NCBI GenBank assembly: GCA_022510745.1
Contig: JAFLSY010000001.1
Coordinates: 483,042 to 547,041 of the forward strand
Length of the DNA: 64,000 bases
Source of the DNA: Lachnospiraceae bacterium
Lineage (GTDB): Bacteria; Bacillota; Clostridia; Lachnospirales; Lachnospiraceae
Direction: 5' to 3'
Position 1 is the first letter of the stretch. Each line of letters opens with the position of its first letter. Position numbers and translations under genes: made by a program. The notes under the pieces were generated by a model that ran no database searches, was not told where the DNA came from, and saw nothing but the letters and a program-made list of their open reading frames with translations. Positions 35,789-44,895 of this stretch are shown here, piece by piece.

Positions 35789-36996
35789 ATTTCCACATAT
35801 TGACCCTGTTTCCCGGGATGGTGGAGAGTGGTCTGTCGGAAAGCATCCTCGGACGGGCAAGAGAAAAGGGAAATATCTCGGTGGAAACAGTGAATATACG
35901 GGATTTTTCAGAGGATAAGCACAAAAAGGTGGACGATTATCCCTATGGAGGCGGTGCCGGACTGCTGATGCAGGCACAGCCGGTTTATGATGCCCATAAA
36001 TCTGTGCTGGATAAGATTGGTGACAGAAGTGTCAGAACTATTTATCTGACGCCCCAGGGCAGAACTTTCAGTCAGGAAATGGCTGAGGAACTGGCACGGG
36101 AGGAGGATTTGATCTTCCTGTGCGGGCACTATGAGGGAATTGATGAGAGGGTGTTAGAAGAGATTGTGACGGACTATGTATCATTGGGGGATTTTGTGCT
36201 GACAGGAGGGGAACTTCCGGCGATGGTCATGATCGATGCGATTTCCCGACTGGTACCCGGGGTGCTGCATAATGATATATCTGCCTCAGAGGAATCTTTT
36301 TCCGGTTATCTGCTTGAGTATCCGCAGTATTCCAGACCGGAAGTCTGGCATGATAAGCCGGTGCCCGAGGCGCTTTTGTGCGGTGACCACAAAAAAATAC
36401 GGCAGTGGAGACTTGAGCAGTCCATAGCAAGGACGAAGGAAAGACGGCCGGATATGTACCTCCGGTATGAACGCATAGTGGAGTGCAGGGAGAGACTGTT
36501 AAGAGATAAGCTGCACCATATTGATATGCTGGAGCTGCTTCATCGGGGCAGGGGCGAGCTGCTTTTTGATGATGCAGATGGCACACTGCTTAAGGATAAG
36601 GATAACGGTTCTTATCTGCTTACTGCGAAAAGCAGGGAAGCCGGGGAAAAAATTTTGGATACGGTCTTTGGCATGTCGGATAAGGAGACAGAGAAAGCTG
36701 ATGCAGGTATCTGCTTTATTACCCATCAGGAGTTTATGAATGTGGCGGTATGCCGGTATTTTGGATTGAGGCATGCGAGGGGCTTCTATCCTTATACTTA
36801 TACAAGGCAGGAAGCGATTTCCAAAAGAAAGACAGAGGATGATTTGGAACTTGAAGAGATAGAATTTATTAACCGCATACTGAAAGAAGGAGGGATTCCT
36901 TTTTTGTATGTGGCAGAAGAGGATACCGCATCCATGGAGCGTCAGGAGAGGCTGGGGCTGTATCGGTCAAAGGATAAAATCTGGTGTCTGGAATAG
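35785..36996 (+). CDS. trmD: tRNA (guanine37-N1)-methyltransferase with C-terminal GNAT-like extension
   Basis: SAM-dependent knotted methyltransferase modifying G37 of tRNA to prevent frameshifting. Residues 1-235 are a standard Trm[70 protein letters not shown]. Normal TrmD proteins end near 240 residues; here the frame continues to 403. The added 165 residues resemble parts of a GNAT protein: [12 protein letters not shown] start, later [25 protein letters not shown], like the usual acetyltransferase C-terminus. No clear acetyl-CoA loop (R-x-x-G-x-G) is seen, so the domain may be inactive. Start ATG 35785 overlaps the rimM stop. Confidence 0.92.
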   Translation: MNFHILTLFPGMVESGLSESILGRAREKGNISVETVNIRDFSEDKHKKVDDYPYGGGAGLLMQAQPVYDAHKSVLDKIGDRSVRTIYLTPQGRTFSQEMAEELAREEDLIFLCGHYEGIDERVLEEIVTDYVSLGDFVLTGGELPAMVMIDAISRLVPGVLHNDISASEESFSGYLLEYPQYSRPEVWHDKPVPEALLCGDHKKIRQWRLEQSIARTKERRPDMYLRYERIVECRERLLRDKLHHIDMLELLHRGRGELLFDDADGTLLKDKDNGSYLLTAKSREAGEKILDTVFGMSDKETEKADAGICFITHQEFMNVAVCRYFGLRHARGFYPYTYTRQEAISKRKTEDDLELEEIEFINRILKEGGIPFLYVAEEDTASMERQERLGLYRSKDKIWCLE

Positions 36997-37014
36997 GCAT
37001 TTTAAAAATAATTC

Positions 37015-37043
37015 TTGCAATTATGCAGGTAATATGGTAAAGT
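37015..37043 (+). promoter_or_regulatory. promoter for rplS
   Basis: TTGCAA (37015-37020), 17-base spacer, TAAAGT (37038-37043), 75 bases before the rplS start. Confidence 0.65.
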
Positions 37044-37117
37044 ATGAATGTTGTGAAAATCAGATGGTCCTCTGTTACGAAAGGTATTACGAACATCCAA
37101 TAGAAAAGGAGTTAAAA

Positions 37118-37465
37118 ATGAACGAAATTATTAAGAGCATTGAAGCAGAACAGTTAAAGGAAAGTGTAGACCAGTTTAACGTAGGCGATACGGTTAAGGT
37201 CTATGGTAAGATCAAGGAAGGAAATCGTGAAAGAATTCAGGTTTTTGAAGGTGTTGTTGTAAAAAGACAGGGCGGAAGCAACCGTGAGACCTTCACTGTC
37301 AGAAAGACCTCTAACGGTATCGGCGTAGAGAAGACCTGGCCGTTACATTCTCCCAACGTAGAGAAGATAGAAGTAGTAAGAAGAGGTAAGGTAAGACGTG
37401 CTAAGTTGAACTACTTAAAGGGCCGCGTCGGTAAGAAAGCTAAGGTAAAAGAAATCGTTAAATAG
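37118..37465 (+). CDS. rplS: 50S ribosomal protein L19
   Basis: Ribosomal protein of about 115 residues. Canonical [28 protein letters not shown] and [17 protein letters not shown], ending in the basic [21 protein letters not shown] region. Start ATG 37118 follows AAAGGAG. It has its own promoter and terminator within the trmD-lepB region. Confidence 0.97.
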   Translation: MNEIIKSIEAEQLKESVDQFNVGDTVKVYGKIKEGNRERIQVFEGVVVKRQGGSNRETFTVRKTSNGIGVEKTWPLHSPNVEKIEVVRRGKVRRAKLNYLKGRVGKKAKVKEIVK

Positions 37466-37476
37466 AAAAGCATGGG

Positions 37477-37515
37477 ACACCTTTTCGGAGTATTCTGAAA
37501 AGGTGTACTTTTTTT
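37477..37515 (+). terminator. terminator after rplS
   Basis: ACACCTTTTC (37477-37486) pairs with GAAAAGGTGT (37497-37506), ten-base loop, followed by AC and seven T. Confidence 0.92.
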
Positions 37516-37600
37516 GTGAAAAAACATGGCGCATGAACCGAGATGGTAGTATAATAAAATGGATATAGGTGCTTCATACATCTATTGAAAAGGGATGAGA

Positions 37601-38179
37601 ATGGGAAGACGTAAGGGTTTAAGCTTTTACAAAAAAAAGAAAAAGTTAAACGCCGCCTTGGTCCGGGAGATCGCTTCCTGGATATTTGGTATGTTGGTTG
37701 TGGTTTTTATTGCATTTGTGACGGTCTATGCCGTAGGGATGTCCGTCAGCATGGTGGGAGTCTCCATGGAACCGGATATCGCTAACGGACAGAAGGTGCT
37801 GATCAATCGGTATGCCTATCTGTTAGTAAAACCGGAGGTTGGCGATGTGGTAGCATTCCTGCCTAATGGCAACCAGAATTCCCACTACTATATCAAAAGG
37901 GTAGTAGCAGGACCCGGAGATACGGTGCAGATAAAGGAAGGCAGACTCTATGTCAATGAGTTACAGGTGACAGATGTCTACGATAAAATGGCGGAGGCGG
38001 GTATTGCGGAGAATCCCATTGTTTTGGGAACGGATGAATACTTCGTGCTGGGAGATAATAGAAATAATTCCGAAGACAGCCGGTCAGCCAATATCGGACC
38101 GGTAAAAGCAAGAGATATTGTAGGAGAGGTCTGGTTTCGCTTAGGAAATGATGAGACTAGTATGGGCTTTGTAAAATAG
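37601..38179 (+). CDS. lepB: type I signal peptidase (first copy)
   Basis: Membrane-bound serine protease that removes signal peptides, 192 residues. One N-terminal span (IFGMLVVVFIAFVTVYAV), catalytic Ser in GVSMEPDI, Lys in YYIKRVVAGPGDTV, and box E GDNRNNSEDSR. Start ATG 37601 preferred because AAAAGGG directly abuts an ATG at 37595. A basic N-terminal tail (FYKKKKKLN) precedes the span. A second lepB follows after rbgA. Confidence 0.92.
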   Translation: MGRRKGLSFYKKKKKLNAALVREIASWIFGMLVVVFIAFVTVYAVGMSVSMVGVSMEPDIANGQKVLINRYAYLLVKPEVGDVVAFLPNGNQNSHYYIKRVVAGPGDTVQIKEGRLYVNELQVTDVYDKMAEAGIAENPIVLGTDEYFVLGDNRNNSEDSRSANIGPVKARDIVGEVWFRLGNDETSMGFVK

Positions 38180-38197
38180 CAAAGGAAGGAAAGGGAG

Positions 38198-39055
38198 ATG
38201 AATTACCAGTGGTATCCCGGTCATATGACGAAAGCCCGCCGTATGATGCAGGAAGATATAAAACTGATAGATTTGATCATAGAGTTGGTGGATGCGAGAA
38301 TTCCTCTCTCCAGCAGAAATCCGGATATAGATGAACTGGGAAAGAATAAGGCACGTATTCTATTGTTAAACAAAGCGGATCTGGCGGATACCGCGGGCAA
38401 CCGCGCTTGGACGGAGTACTTTCGGGATAAGGGCCTTTATGTGTTGGAAATAAACGCCCGGACAGGAGCCGGCATCAAGGCAATTCATGGACTGGTGCAG
38501 GAGGCCTGTAAGGAAAAGATCGAGAGAGACAGAAAGAGGGGGATCGTGAACCGGCCGGTACGCGCCATGGTAGTGGGAATTCCCAATGTAGGAAAATCCA
38601 CTTTTATCAATTCCTTTGCAGGGAAAGCCTGTACCAAAACAGGGAATAAGCCGGGCGTCACAAAAGGAAAGCAGTGGATACGCCTGAACAAAACGCTGGA
38701 ACTTCTGGACACTCCCGGTATTCTCTGGCCTAAATTTGAGGAACAGGTTGTGGGAATGCGGCTTGCCTTTATCGGCTCCATGAACGATGAAATCATTATT
38801 GTACGGGAAATGGCGCTGGAATTGCTGCAAACCCTTTTAAAAAGTTATCCCGATAATCTGCGGGAAAGATACGGGGTGACGCTGCCGGATGTGATAGACG
38901 GGCGGGCGGCAGGTGACGTACTTGCGGAGATTGCAGCAGTCAGAAAATGTTTCTTAAAAGGAGAGGAACTGGATTACGATAGGGCGGCATCCCTGTTTAT
39001 CGAGGACTTCAGAAGCGGCAGATTGGGAAGAATCACTCTGGAATTTCCCCTGTAG
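38198..39055 (+). CDS. rbgA: ribosome biogenesis GTPase RbgA
   Basis: Circularly permuted GTPase for 50S assembly, 285 residues. G-motifs occur in the order G4 (LLNKADL), G1 (VGIPNVGKSTF), G3 (LDTPG), typical of YlqF/RbgA, and the N-terminus QWYPGHMTKARR is characteristic. Between the two signal peptidases. Confidence 0.95.
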   Translation: MNYQWYPGHMTKARRMMQEDIKLIDLIIELVDARIPLSSRNPDIDELGKNKARILLLNKADLADTAGNRAWTEYFRDKGLYVLEINARTGAGIKAIHGLVQEACKEKIERDRKRGIVNRPVRAMVVGIPNVGKSTFINSFAGKACTKTGNKPGVTKGKQWIRLNKTLELLDTPGILWPKFEEQVVGMRLAFIGSMNDEIIIVREMALELLQTLLKSYPDNLRERYGVTLPDVIDGRAAGDVLAEIAAVRKCFLKGEELDYDRAASLFIEDFRSGRLGRITLEFPL

Positions 39056-39085
39056 AATAGAAAAGTAGAATGGAGACAGAGCAGA

Positions 39086-39658
39086 ATGAAAGAAAAGAAT
39101 GTTTTAAAAGAGATATTAAGTACCAGTATTTATTTGCTGATCGTAGTGTTGGCAACTTATCTGGTCATTGTTTTTGTAGGACAGCGTGCAGTCGTAAGAG
39201 GCGCTTCCATGGAGCCCACACTCTATGGCAAAGATTTAAACGACCCCAGCGTAGTGGGTGATAATTTAATCGTGGATAAGATTACTTATCGTTTTAGTGA
39301 GCCGAAGCGTTTTGATATCATTGTTTTCAATTTTCAGTATAACAGCAATGAGGATTTGATAAAGCGCATCATCGGACTGCCCGGAGAAACGGTACAGATA
39401 GATACGGAGGGTAATATTTATATTAACGGAGAACGTCTGGAGGAGGGCTATGGCAAGGAAGTCATGCTAGATCCCGGAAGAGCCATTGAGCCGATCACGC
39501 TGGGGGAGGATGAGTATTTTGTATTGGGAGATAATCGAAACAACAGCACGGACAGCCGTACTGCCAGCGTAGGAAATGTGCATAAGAGCCTGATCATCGG
39601 CCGGGCGTGGCTGCGTATCTGGCCTTTCAGCCGGTTCGGTATCTTAAAGCACCAGTAA
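39086..39658 (+). CDS. lepB: type I signal peptidase (second copy)
   Basis: Second signal peptidase, 190 residues: one N-terminal span (STSIYLLIVVLATYLVIVFV), catalytic Ser in GASMEPTL, Lys in LIKRIIGLPGETV, box E GDNRNNSTDSR, then LRIWPFSRFG. It differs throughout from the copy at 37601, so they are old paralogues, not a recent duplication. Confidence 0.92.
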   Translation: MKEKNVLKEILSTSIYLLIVVLATYLVIVFVGQRAVVRGASMEPTLYGKDLNDPSVVGDNLIVDKITYRFSEPKRFDIIVFNFQYNSNEDLIKRIIGLPGETVQIDTEGNIYINGERLEEGYGKEVMLDPGRAIEPITLGEDEYFVLGDNRNNSTDSRTASVGNVHKSLIIGRAWLRIWPFSRFGILKHQ

Positions 39659-39700
39659 ATAATCCAAGTATCCATCGGGATAAGTGAAAAGAGGAGCAGA

Positions 39701-40465
39701 ATGGAAAACAGTATTTCCGCCATTCGGGCAGTTTTTGGAAAAGCCTCCATAGAAGAACTGCCCGGACTTATGGCAGAATATAAAGAAGACGAAAGAAGCG
39801 GCGTACAGGCGCTGCTTGCCTCTGCGGCAAAAAAACTGGAGGCGCTTAAAAAAGAAAAAGAACGTACGGAGCGGATGAAGCAATATGAATATCAATATGC
39901 CCAGTCCGCTTTTATCTGTGGAATCGATGAAGTGGGACGAGGGCCGTTAGCAGGACCGGTTGTGGCCGGAGCGGTGATTTTGCCAAAGGATTGTGATATA
40001 TTGTATCTAAATGATTCCAAGCAACTCTCCGAAAAAAAAAGAGAGGAGCTCTATGATGTAATTATGGAAAAAGCTGTGGCTGTGGCTGTCGGCTATGCCG
40101 CACCGGAACGTATTGATGAGATCAATATCCTGCAGGCCACCTATGAGGCCATGCGGGAGGCTATTTCGGGTCTGGCCGTGCAGCCGGATCTTTTGTTAAA
40201 TGATGCGGTGACGATTCCGGGTGTGGACATAAGACAGGTTCCCATTATCAAAGGAGATGCCAAGAGTATTTCCATAGCGGCGGCCAGCATTATTGCAAAG
40301 GTGACAAGGGATAGGCTGATGGCGGAGTATGATACGGTGTTTCCCCGGTATGGGTTCGCCGCAAACAAGGGCTATGGTTCAGAAGCCCATATTGCCGCAT
40401 TAAAGCAGTATGGTCCTTGTCCTATTCACAGAAGGAGCTTTATCGGGCATTTTGTAAAGATATAG
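39701..40465 (+). CDS. rnhB: ribonuclease HII
   Basis: Removes ribonucleotides and RNA from RNA-DNA hybrids. Signature FICGIDEVGRGPLAGPVVAGAV with the catalytic Asp-Glu pair; further Asp in LLNDAVTIPG and KGDAKSISIAAASIIAKV. The N-terminal 70 residues before the core form a charged helical extension seen in Firmicutes RnhB. 254 residues. Confidence 0.95.
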   Translation: MENSISAIRAVFGKASIEELPGLMAEYKEDERSGVQALLASAAKKLEALKKEKERTERMKQYEYQYAQSAFICGIDEVGRGPLAGPVVAGAVILPKDCDILYLNDSKQLSEKKREELYDVIMEKAVAVAVGYAAPERIDEINILQATYEAMREAISGLAVQPDLLLNDAVTIPGVDIRQVPIIKGDAKSISIAAASIIAKVTRDRLMAEYDTVFPRYGFAANKGYGSEAHIAALKQYGPCPIHRRSFIGHFVKI

Positions 40466-40474
40466 GAGGAATCC

Positions 40475-42196
40475 ATGAAGCTTTCCGATATTTTTTCTCC
40501 ATCTCCCCGACAGGTAAAAGGGGAGAGAAGCACTACCGTTCGTCGTGACGGAGGGTCCAGCGAGAATCTAAACAGACAGATAAAATCCCTGACACCCGGT
40601 AAAGTACTGCAGGGGGAAGTCATTGAGAAAAATGGCGGGGAAGTCAAGGTTAAGCTGAGCGATGATACGATACTGACTGCACGCTTGGATCAGGATGTCA
40701 ACGTTGAGGCAGGCAAGCTGCTTACTTTCGAGGTACGCAACAATGGCCGCCTTCTTTCTTTGAGCCCGCTTTTTACCAATACAGCCAATTCGGATACGGT
40801 TTTTAAGGCGCTGCAGATGGCAGGACTGCCCATCAATGAAACCACGGTTGCTATGACGGATGCTATGATGCAGCAAGGCATGAGCATAGACAGCAAATCC
40901 CTGCAGGCCATGTTTAAAGAGGTAATGGCATTTCCACAGACGGATCCGGCCAATATCGTGACGCTGCATCAGCTGGGCCTGGCCCTTAATGAAGGGAATA
41001 TTGCCCAGTTGGAGAATTATCAAAATCTACAATATCAGTTAATGCAGGGCATGACGGATATACTGGCCGAATTGCCGGCCGCATTTGCGGAGGTTTTATC
41101 CGCAAACGGAGAAATGAGCGCTGCAGAAATGTATCAGGCGCTGTTAAATCTTTTTTTGCAGGAAGGTATAAGCTCCGGCGAGGAAGCGGGCGTTTTACAG
41201 GCAGAAGAGGCAGCGGGACAGAACGGAGAAGTGGAGTCTCTGCCTTTGGATGGAGAAGCAGCCGCTTTGACACAGGAAGCCCAGACAGAAGGGGCAGCGG
41301 CTGAAATTGAGAGCGGAATGGAACCCCTGATTTCACAAGTGGAAGAAGGGGTGGTACCTGCAGAGAGTAAGCTGCCCTTAAGCAGTACGGAAAGAGATGC
41401 ATTGGCAAAATTATTATCCACCTTACCGGAGAAAGCGATACCGGACAAGGAGAATTTCCTGACCAGCATCAAGCAGGGAACGGTGGATACGAAGGAAGTG
41501 CTGGAACTTTTGGCGCGTACGCAGCCTCAGACGGAGGAAGCGGGCAAAGCTCTCAGCGAGATTTTTAAGAGTCCCGAGTTTCAGAAGCTTTTCCAGAATC
41601 AGGTTTTGGAGCAGTGGTCTTTGAAACCGGAGGAGCTTATGCAGGAAAAGAAGGTAGAGGAACTGTATGATAAGCTGCATCGCCAACTGGACAATATGAA
41701 GGAAATCTTGCAAAATAGCGGTGCCGGACAGACTGCTGCGGCTAAAAGTGCAGGAAATCTCAGTCAAAATTTAGATTTTATTAATCAAATGAACCATTTG
41801 TACACCTATGTGCAGTTACCTCTTAAAATGGCAGGGAGACAGACAAACGGGGATTTGTATGTCTATACCAATAAACGTTCTCTGGCCAGGAAGGACGGAA
41901 ATGTCAGCGCTCTGCTGCATCTGGATATGGAGAATCTGGGGCCTGTGGATGTATATATTGCCATGCAGCAGACAAAGGTCACCACCCGCTTTACGGTACG
42001 GGATGATGAGATGCTGGACTTTTTAAACGACAATATGCATATTCTGAATGAACGTCTGGAAAAGAAGGGATATTCCATGCGTTGTGAAATGACCGTCAGG
42101 GAAGAGGCGGACAATGCAAGTCCCATAGAGCATATTTTGAATACGGATAAGAACAATACGGTACTGGCACAGTATGGCTTTGACGTGCGCACTTGA
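40475..42196 (+). CDS. ylqG: YlqG-like protein with flagellar hook-length-control C-terminal domain
   Basis: 573-residue protein of the FliK-C type. N-terminal part has a beta-rich segment (LQGEVIEKNGGEVKVKLSDDTIL), the middle (about 230-310) is an acidic Glu/Ala-rich low-complexity linker, and the C-terminal 130 residues match the Flg_hook domain (LYVYTNKRSLARKDGNVSALLHL ... VRDDEMLDFLNDN). B. subtilis has the same gene pair ylqG-ylqH after rnhB. No other flagellar genes are in the window. Role unknown. Confidence 0.8.
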   Translation: MKLSDIFSPSPRQVKGERSTTVRRDGGSSENLNRQIKSLTPGKVLQGEVIEKNGGEVKVKLSDDTILTARLDQDVNVEAGKLLTFEVRNNGRLLSLSPLFTNTANSDTVFKALQMAGLPINETTVAMTDAMMQQGMSIDSKSLQAMFKEVMAFPQTDPANIVTLHQLGLALNEGNIAQLENYQNLQYQLMQGMTDILAELPAAFAEVLSANGEMSAAEMYQALLNLFLQEGISSGEEAGVLQAEEAAGQNGEVESLPLDGEAAALTQEAQTEGAAAEIESGMEPLISQVEEGVVPAESKLPLSSTERDALAKLLSTLPEKAIPDKENFLTSIKQGTVDTKEVLELLARTQPQTEEAGKALSEIFKSPEFQKLFQNQVLEQWSLKPEELMQEKKVEELYDKLHRQLDNMKEILQNSGAGQTAAAKSAGNLSQNLDFINQMNHLYTYVQLPLKMAGRQTNGDLYVYTNKRSLARKDGNVSALLHLDMENLGPVDVYIAMQQTKVTTRFTVRDDEMLDFLNDNMHILNERLEKKGYSMRCEMTVREEADNASPIEHILNTDKNNTVLAQYGFDVRT

Positions 42197-42217
42197 TAAC
42201 GGAGGAAAGGAGCCGAT

Positions 42218-42502
42218 ATGGAAGAGAAACAGAATAAAGTAAAACAGGCCATTGCTTTGGAATATGATCCGGATGACGCGGCCCCTAAAGTCATAGCCAG
42301 CGGCCGGGGTGCTCTGGCAGAGCGTATTATTGAAAAAGCAAAGGAATCGGATGTTCCCATACACAGAGATGATAAATTAGCGGATACGCTGTCCCGCTTG
42401 GAGATTGGGGATATGATTCCGCCCGAGCTCTACGAAGTAGTAGCGGAAATTCTGGTATTTGTGGATTCCATGGATAAGATCAGAGCTAAGATGCATAAAT
42501 AG
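42218..42502 (+). CDS. ylqH: YlqH, FlhB-like C-terminal domain protein
   Basis: 94-residue cytosolic protein that resembles the export-gate switch domain of FlhB without the membrane part: KQAIALEYDPDDAAPKVIASG, then AERIIEKAKESDVPI, LADTLSRLEIGDMIPPELYEVVAEIL. The NPTH autocleavage motif of FlhB is absent. Encoded with ylqG, 21 bases apart. Confidence 0.88.
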   Translation: MEEKQNKVKQAIALEYDPDDAAPKVIASGRGALAERIIEKAKESDVPIHRDDKLADTLSRLEIGDMIPPELYEVVAEILVFVDSMDKIRAKMHK

Positions 42503-42515
42503 ATATTAAAAGTGT

Positions 42516-42582
42516 AAATAGCATACTGCAGTGATAACATAGGGAGTTTTCCCATGGAGTTTACTGCAGTATGCTATTTTTC
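42516..42582 (+). terminator. terminator after ylqH
   Basis: AAATAGCATACTGCAGT (42516-42532) is perfectly complementary to ACTGCAGTATGCTATTT (42563-42579), 17 base pairs, and T-rich sequence follows. The 30-base loop holds a smaller GGGA/TCCC stem. Unusually long for a terminator. Confidence 0.88.
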
Positions 42583-42692
42583 TGTCTTTTTTTAATTAAG
42601 AAAATTCTAAGAAATATTTAAATGCCTCCTAAATATTCTCTGCTATAGTGAAAACGAATGAACGAAGAAAGTATTGAGGAACGGAGATTTAC

Positions 42693-43736
42693 ATGAAAAG
42701 AGTACTGGTTATTTTTGGAGGCTGCTCCACAGAATATGAAGTTTCTCTGACTTCTGCCTCGGCAGTGCTGGCGGTGATAGATAGAAGCCGCTATGAAGTT
42801 CTGCATCTGGGCATTACGAGAGAAGGAGGGGTTTATTATTATGAGGGTGGGGAAGATAAAATCGCAAATAATACCTGGCAGGAAGAGTACTGTTATCCGG
42901 CCACCATTTCCATGAGCAGAGGAACCCCTACACTTTGGGTGGAAAGGGAAGGACGCCTTGAAAAGATATGCTTTGACATCGCATTCCCCATTCTCCATGG
43001 AAAATGCGGCGAAGACGGTACCCTGCAGGGACTCTGCGAAATGGCGGGTATTCCTCTGGCCGGCTGCGATATGGAGAGCTCCGTGATCGGTATGGATAAG
43101 GTATTGGCACATACACTGGTTTCTCTGGCTGGTATCAGAGTACCCAAAAGCATAGCTATAAGCAGTATGGCAGACTTTGCAGAAAAGCAAGCTGAGATAG
43201 AGAAGCTGGGATTTCCGCTTTTTGTAAAACCGGTGCGGGCAGGATCTTCTTTTGGTATCAGCCGGGTTTTGAAATGGGAGGATATGGAAGATGCGGTGAA
43301 AGAAGCCTTTTTACATGATAAAAAGGTAGTAATAGAGGAGAGCATAAGCGGCTTTGAGGTAGGTTGCGCGGTGATGGGAAATGAGGAGCTTACTTTAGGG
43401 AGAGTGGATGAAATTGAACTTTCGCAGGGATTTTTTGACTATGAAGAAAAATATACTTTAAAGACCTCCTCCATTCATATGCCGGCACGGATCAGTGAAG
43501 AAGAGGAACAGCGGATAAAAGAGACTGCGGCAAAAATCTATCGCACTTTAGGGTGCAGAGGCTTTACCAGAGTGGATATGTTCTTTACGAAAGAGAAGGA
43601 AATTGTGTTCAACGAGATCAATACCATTCCCGGCTTTACTTCCCACAGCCGTTTTCCAAACATGATGAAGGGAGTCGGAATGGAGTTTGGAGAAGTGGTG
43701 GATCAAGTTTTGGAGTTGGCGGTAGATACCCGCTAA
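42693..43736 (+). CDS. D-alanine--D-serine ligase-like protein (VanG/VanC type)
   Basis: ATP-grasp ligase of 347 residues forming the dipeptide end of the peptidoglycan precursor. N-terminal IFGGCSTEYEVSLTSAS, then FPILHGKCGEDGTLQG, FVKPVRAGSSFGI, VDMFF, and INTIPGFTSHSRFPNMMKG. The omega-loop region EIELSQGFFDYEEKYTLKTS and HMPARI is closer to VanG and VanC D-Ala-D-Ser ligases as I recall them than to Ddl. Downstream lie VanT-like genes, supporting D-Ser as substrate. No vanXY follows. A housekeeping Ddl of the same branch cannot be excluded, since no other ligase is in the window. Confidence 0.85.
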   Translation: MKRVLVIFGGCSTEYEVSLTSASAVLAVIDRSRYEVLHLGITREGGVYYYEGGEDKIANNTWQEEYCYPATISMSRGTPTLWVEREGRLEKICFDIAFPILHGKCGEDGTLQGLCEMAGIPLAGCDMESSVIGMDKVLAHTLVSLAGIRVPKSIAISSMADFAEKQAEIEKLGFPLFVKPVRAGSSFGISRVLKWEDMEDAVKEAFLHDKKVVIEESISGFEVGCAVMGNEELTLGRVDEIELSQGFFDYEEKYTLKTSSIHMPARISEEEEQRIKETAAKIYRTLGCRGFTRVDMFFTKEKEIVFNEINTIPGFTSHSRFPNMMKGVGMEFGEVVDQVLELAVDTR

Positions 43737-43770
43737 AATCGGTAAATGAAACAGAGTGGAGGGGATTTAT

Positions 43771-44895
43771 TTGCAGCAGGGGGAAAGACTAAAGGGGCTG
43801 GATGATTTTAAATGGATAGCAGCGGCGTTGGTAGTGGCGATTCATACTTCGCCTTTAGAAAGCATAAATGAGACGGCGGATTTTTTGCTTACCAGGGTAT
43901 TAGCCAGACTGGCAGTACCTTTTTTCTTGATGGTGACCGGTTATTTTGTACTGTATGGTGCATATGCAGCGGGAAATGCAGCCAAGATCAAACGTTGTTT
44001 ATTGAAATTGCTGTGTCTGTATCTGGCAACCACATTACTTTATCTGCCAGTCAAATTATATCAGTTTTTGGGAGAATGGGCACTTTATAGAAACATCGCG
44101 CCAAAAGATATAATACTGCAGGCAGGAAGAGCAGTTTTCTTTGACGGAACCTATTACCATCTCTGGTATCTGCCGGCCGTGGTATTGGGACTGATTCTGG
44201 TTTGGGGGAGCTTATCAATACTGGGAAGGACGGGGACTTTTCTTTGTGTCTGGCTGCTCTATCTGATTGGACTTTTGGGGGATAGCTACTATGGAGTGAC
44301 CGCTCAAATCCCATTTCTGAGCTCCCTGTATGAGGTCATATTTAAAATTTCTTCCCATACCAGAAACGGATTGTTTTATGCGCCCCTCTTTTTATTATTG
44401 GGCTATGAAGTCGCAATCCGAACGCGTTTACAAACAGGCCTAGTTGGTCAGCCAGATGAAAACGGGCATATAAGAAAAGAATCTGCCCTGTTCTTTTTCG
44501 GTACCCTGCTTTTGATGTGTGGGGAAGGGCTGGGGTTACATATACTCAGATGGCAGCGCCATGACAGCATGTATCTGCTCCTGCCTTTTTGTATGCAGGG
44601 CTTGTTTACTCTGTTGCTTTCCTATCAGGGAAAGGAGAGTAAACCAAGAGGTTTCTATACAAAGGCACAGTGGAAAGCTTTTTATGAAAAAGGCCCCATG
44701 CTTTTATACTGTCTGCATCCTGCCGTCATATTAATATTGAGAGGGTTTGTAAAAGTGACCAAGTTTCGTTTTATGCTCACGATCAGTCCTCTTTACTATT
44801 TGATCGTACTGGGAGGCAGTTTGTGTCTGGTATATATTTGCATCCGGATAAGGGGAGGGTATGAATCAGTCAGTGAAAGAAAAAAGCATCCGTAA
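43771..44895 (+). CDS. VanT-like membrane domain protein (acyltransferase-3 fold)
   Basis: Polytopic membrane protein of about 374 residues with about ten hydrophobic spans. Its start, GLDDFKWIAAALVVAIHTSPL followed by LARLAVPFFLMVTGYFVL, closely parallels the N-terminal membrane domain of VanT serine racemases (GIDQFRVIAAMMVVAIHCLP-type). In VanT this domain is fused to the racemase; here it ends with a stop and the racemase is a separate overlapping gene. Start is TTG 43771, with GGAGGGG six bases ahead. It may bring D-Ser or L-Ser across the membrane, as proposed for VanT; unproven. Confidence 0.75.
   Translation: MQQGERLKGLDDFKWIAAALVVAIHTSPLESINETADFLLTRVLARLAVPFFLMVTGYFVLYGAYAAGNAAKIKRCLLKLLCLYLATTLLYLPVKLYQFLGEWALYRNIAPKDIILQAGRAVFFDGTYYHLWYLPAVVLGLILVWGSLSILGRTGTFLCVWLLYLIGLLGDSYYGVTAQIPFLSSLYEVIFKISSHTRNGLFYAPLFLLLGYEVAIRTRLQTGLVGQPDENGHIRKESALFFFGTLLLMCGEGLGLHILRWQRHDSMYLLLPFCMQGLFTLLLSYQGKESKPRGFYTKAQWKAFYEKGPMLLYCLHPAVILILRGFVKVTKFRFMLTISPLYYLIVLGGSLCLVYICIRIRGGYESVSERKKHP

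Noticed and set aside
40475..42502. Flagellar operon
   Set aside because: Only FliK-C- and FlhB-C-like genes occur; no fli, flg or mot genes are in the window.
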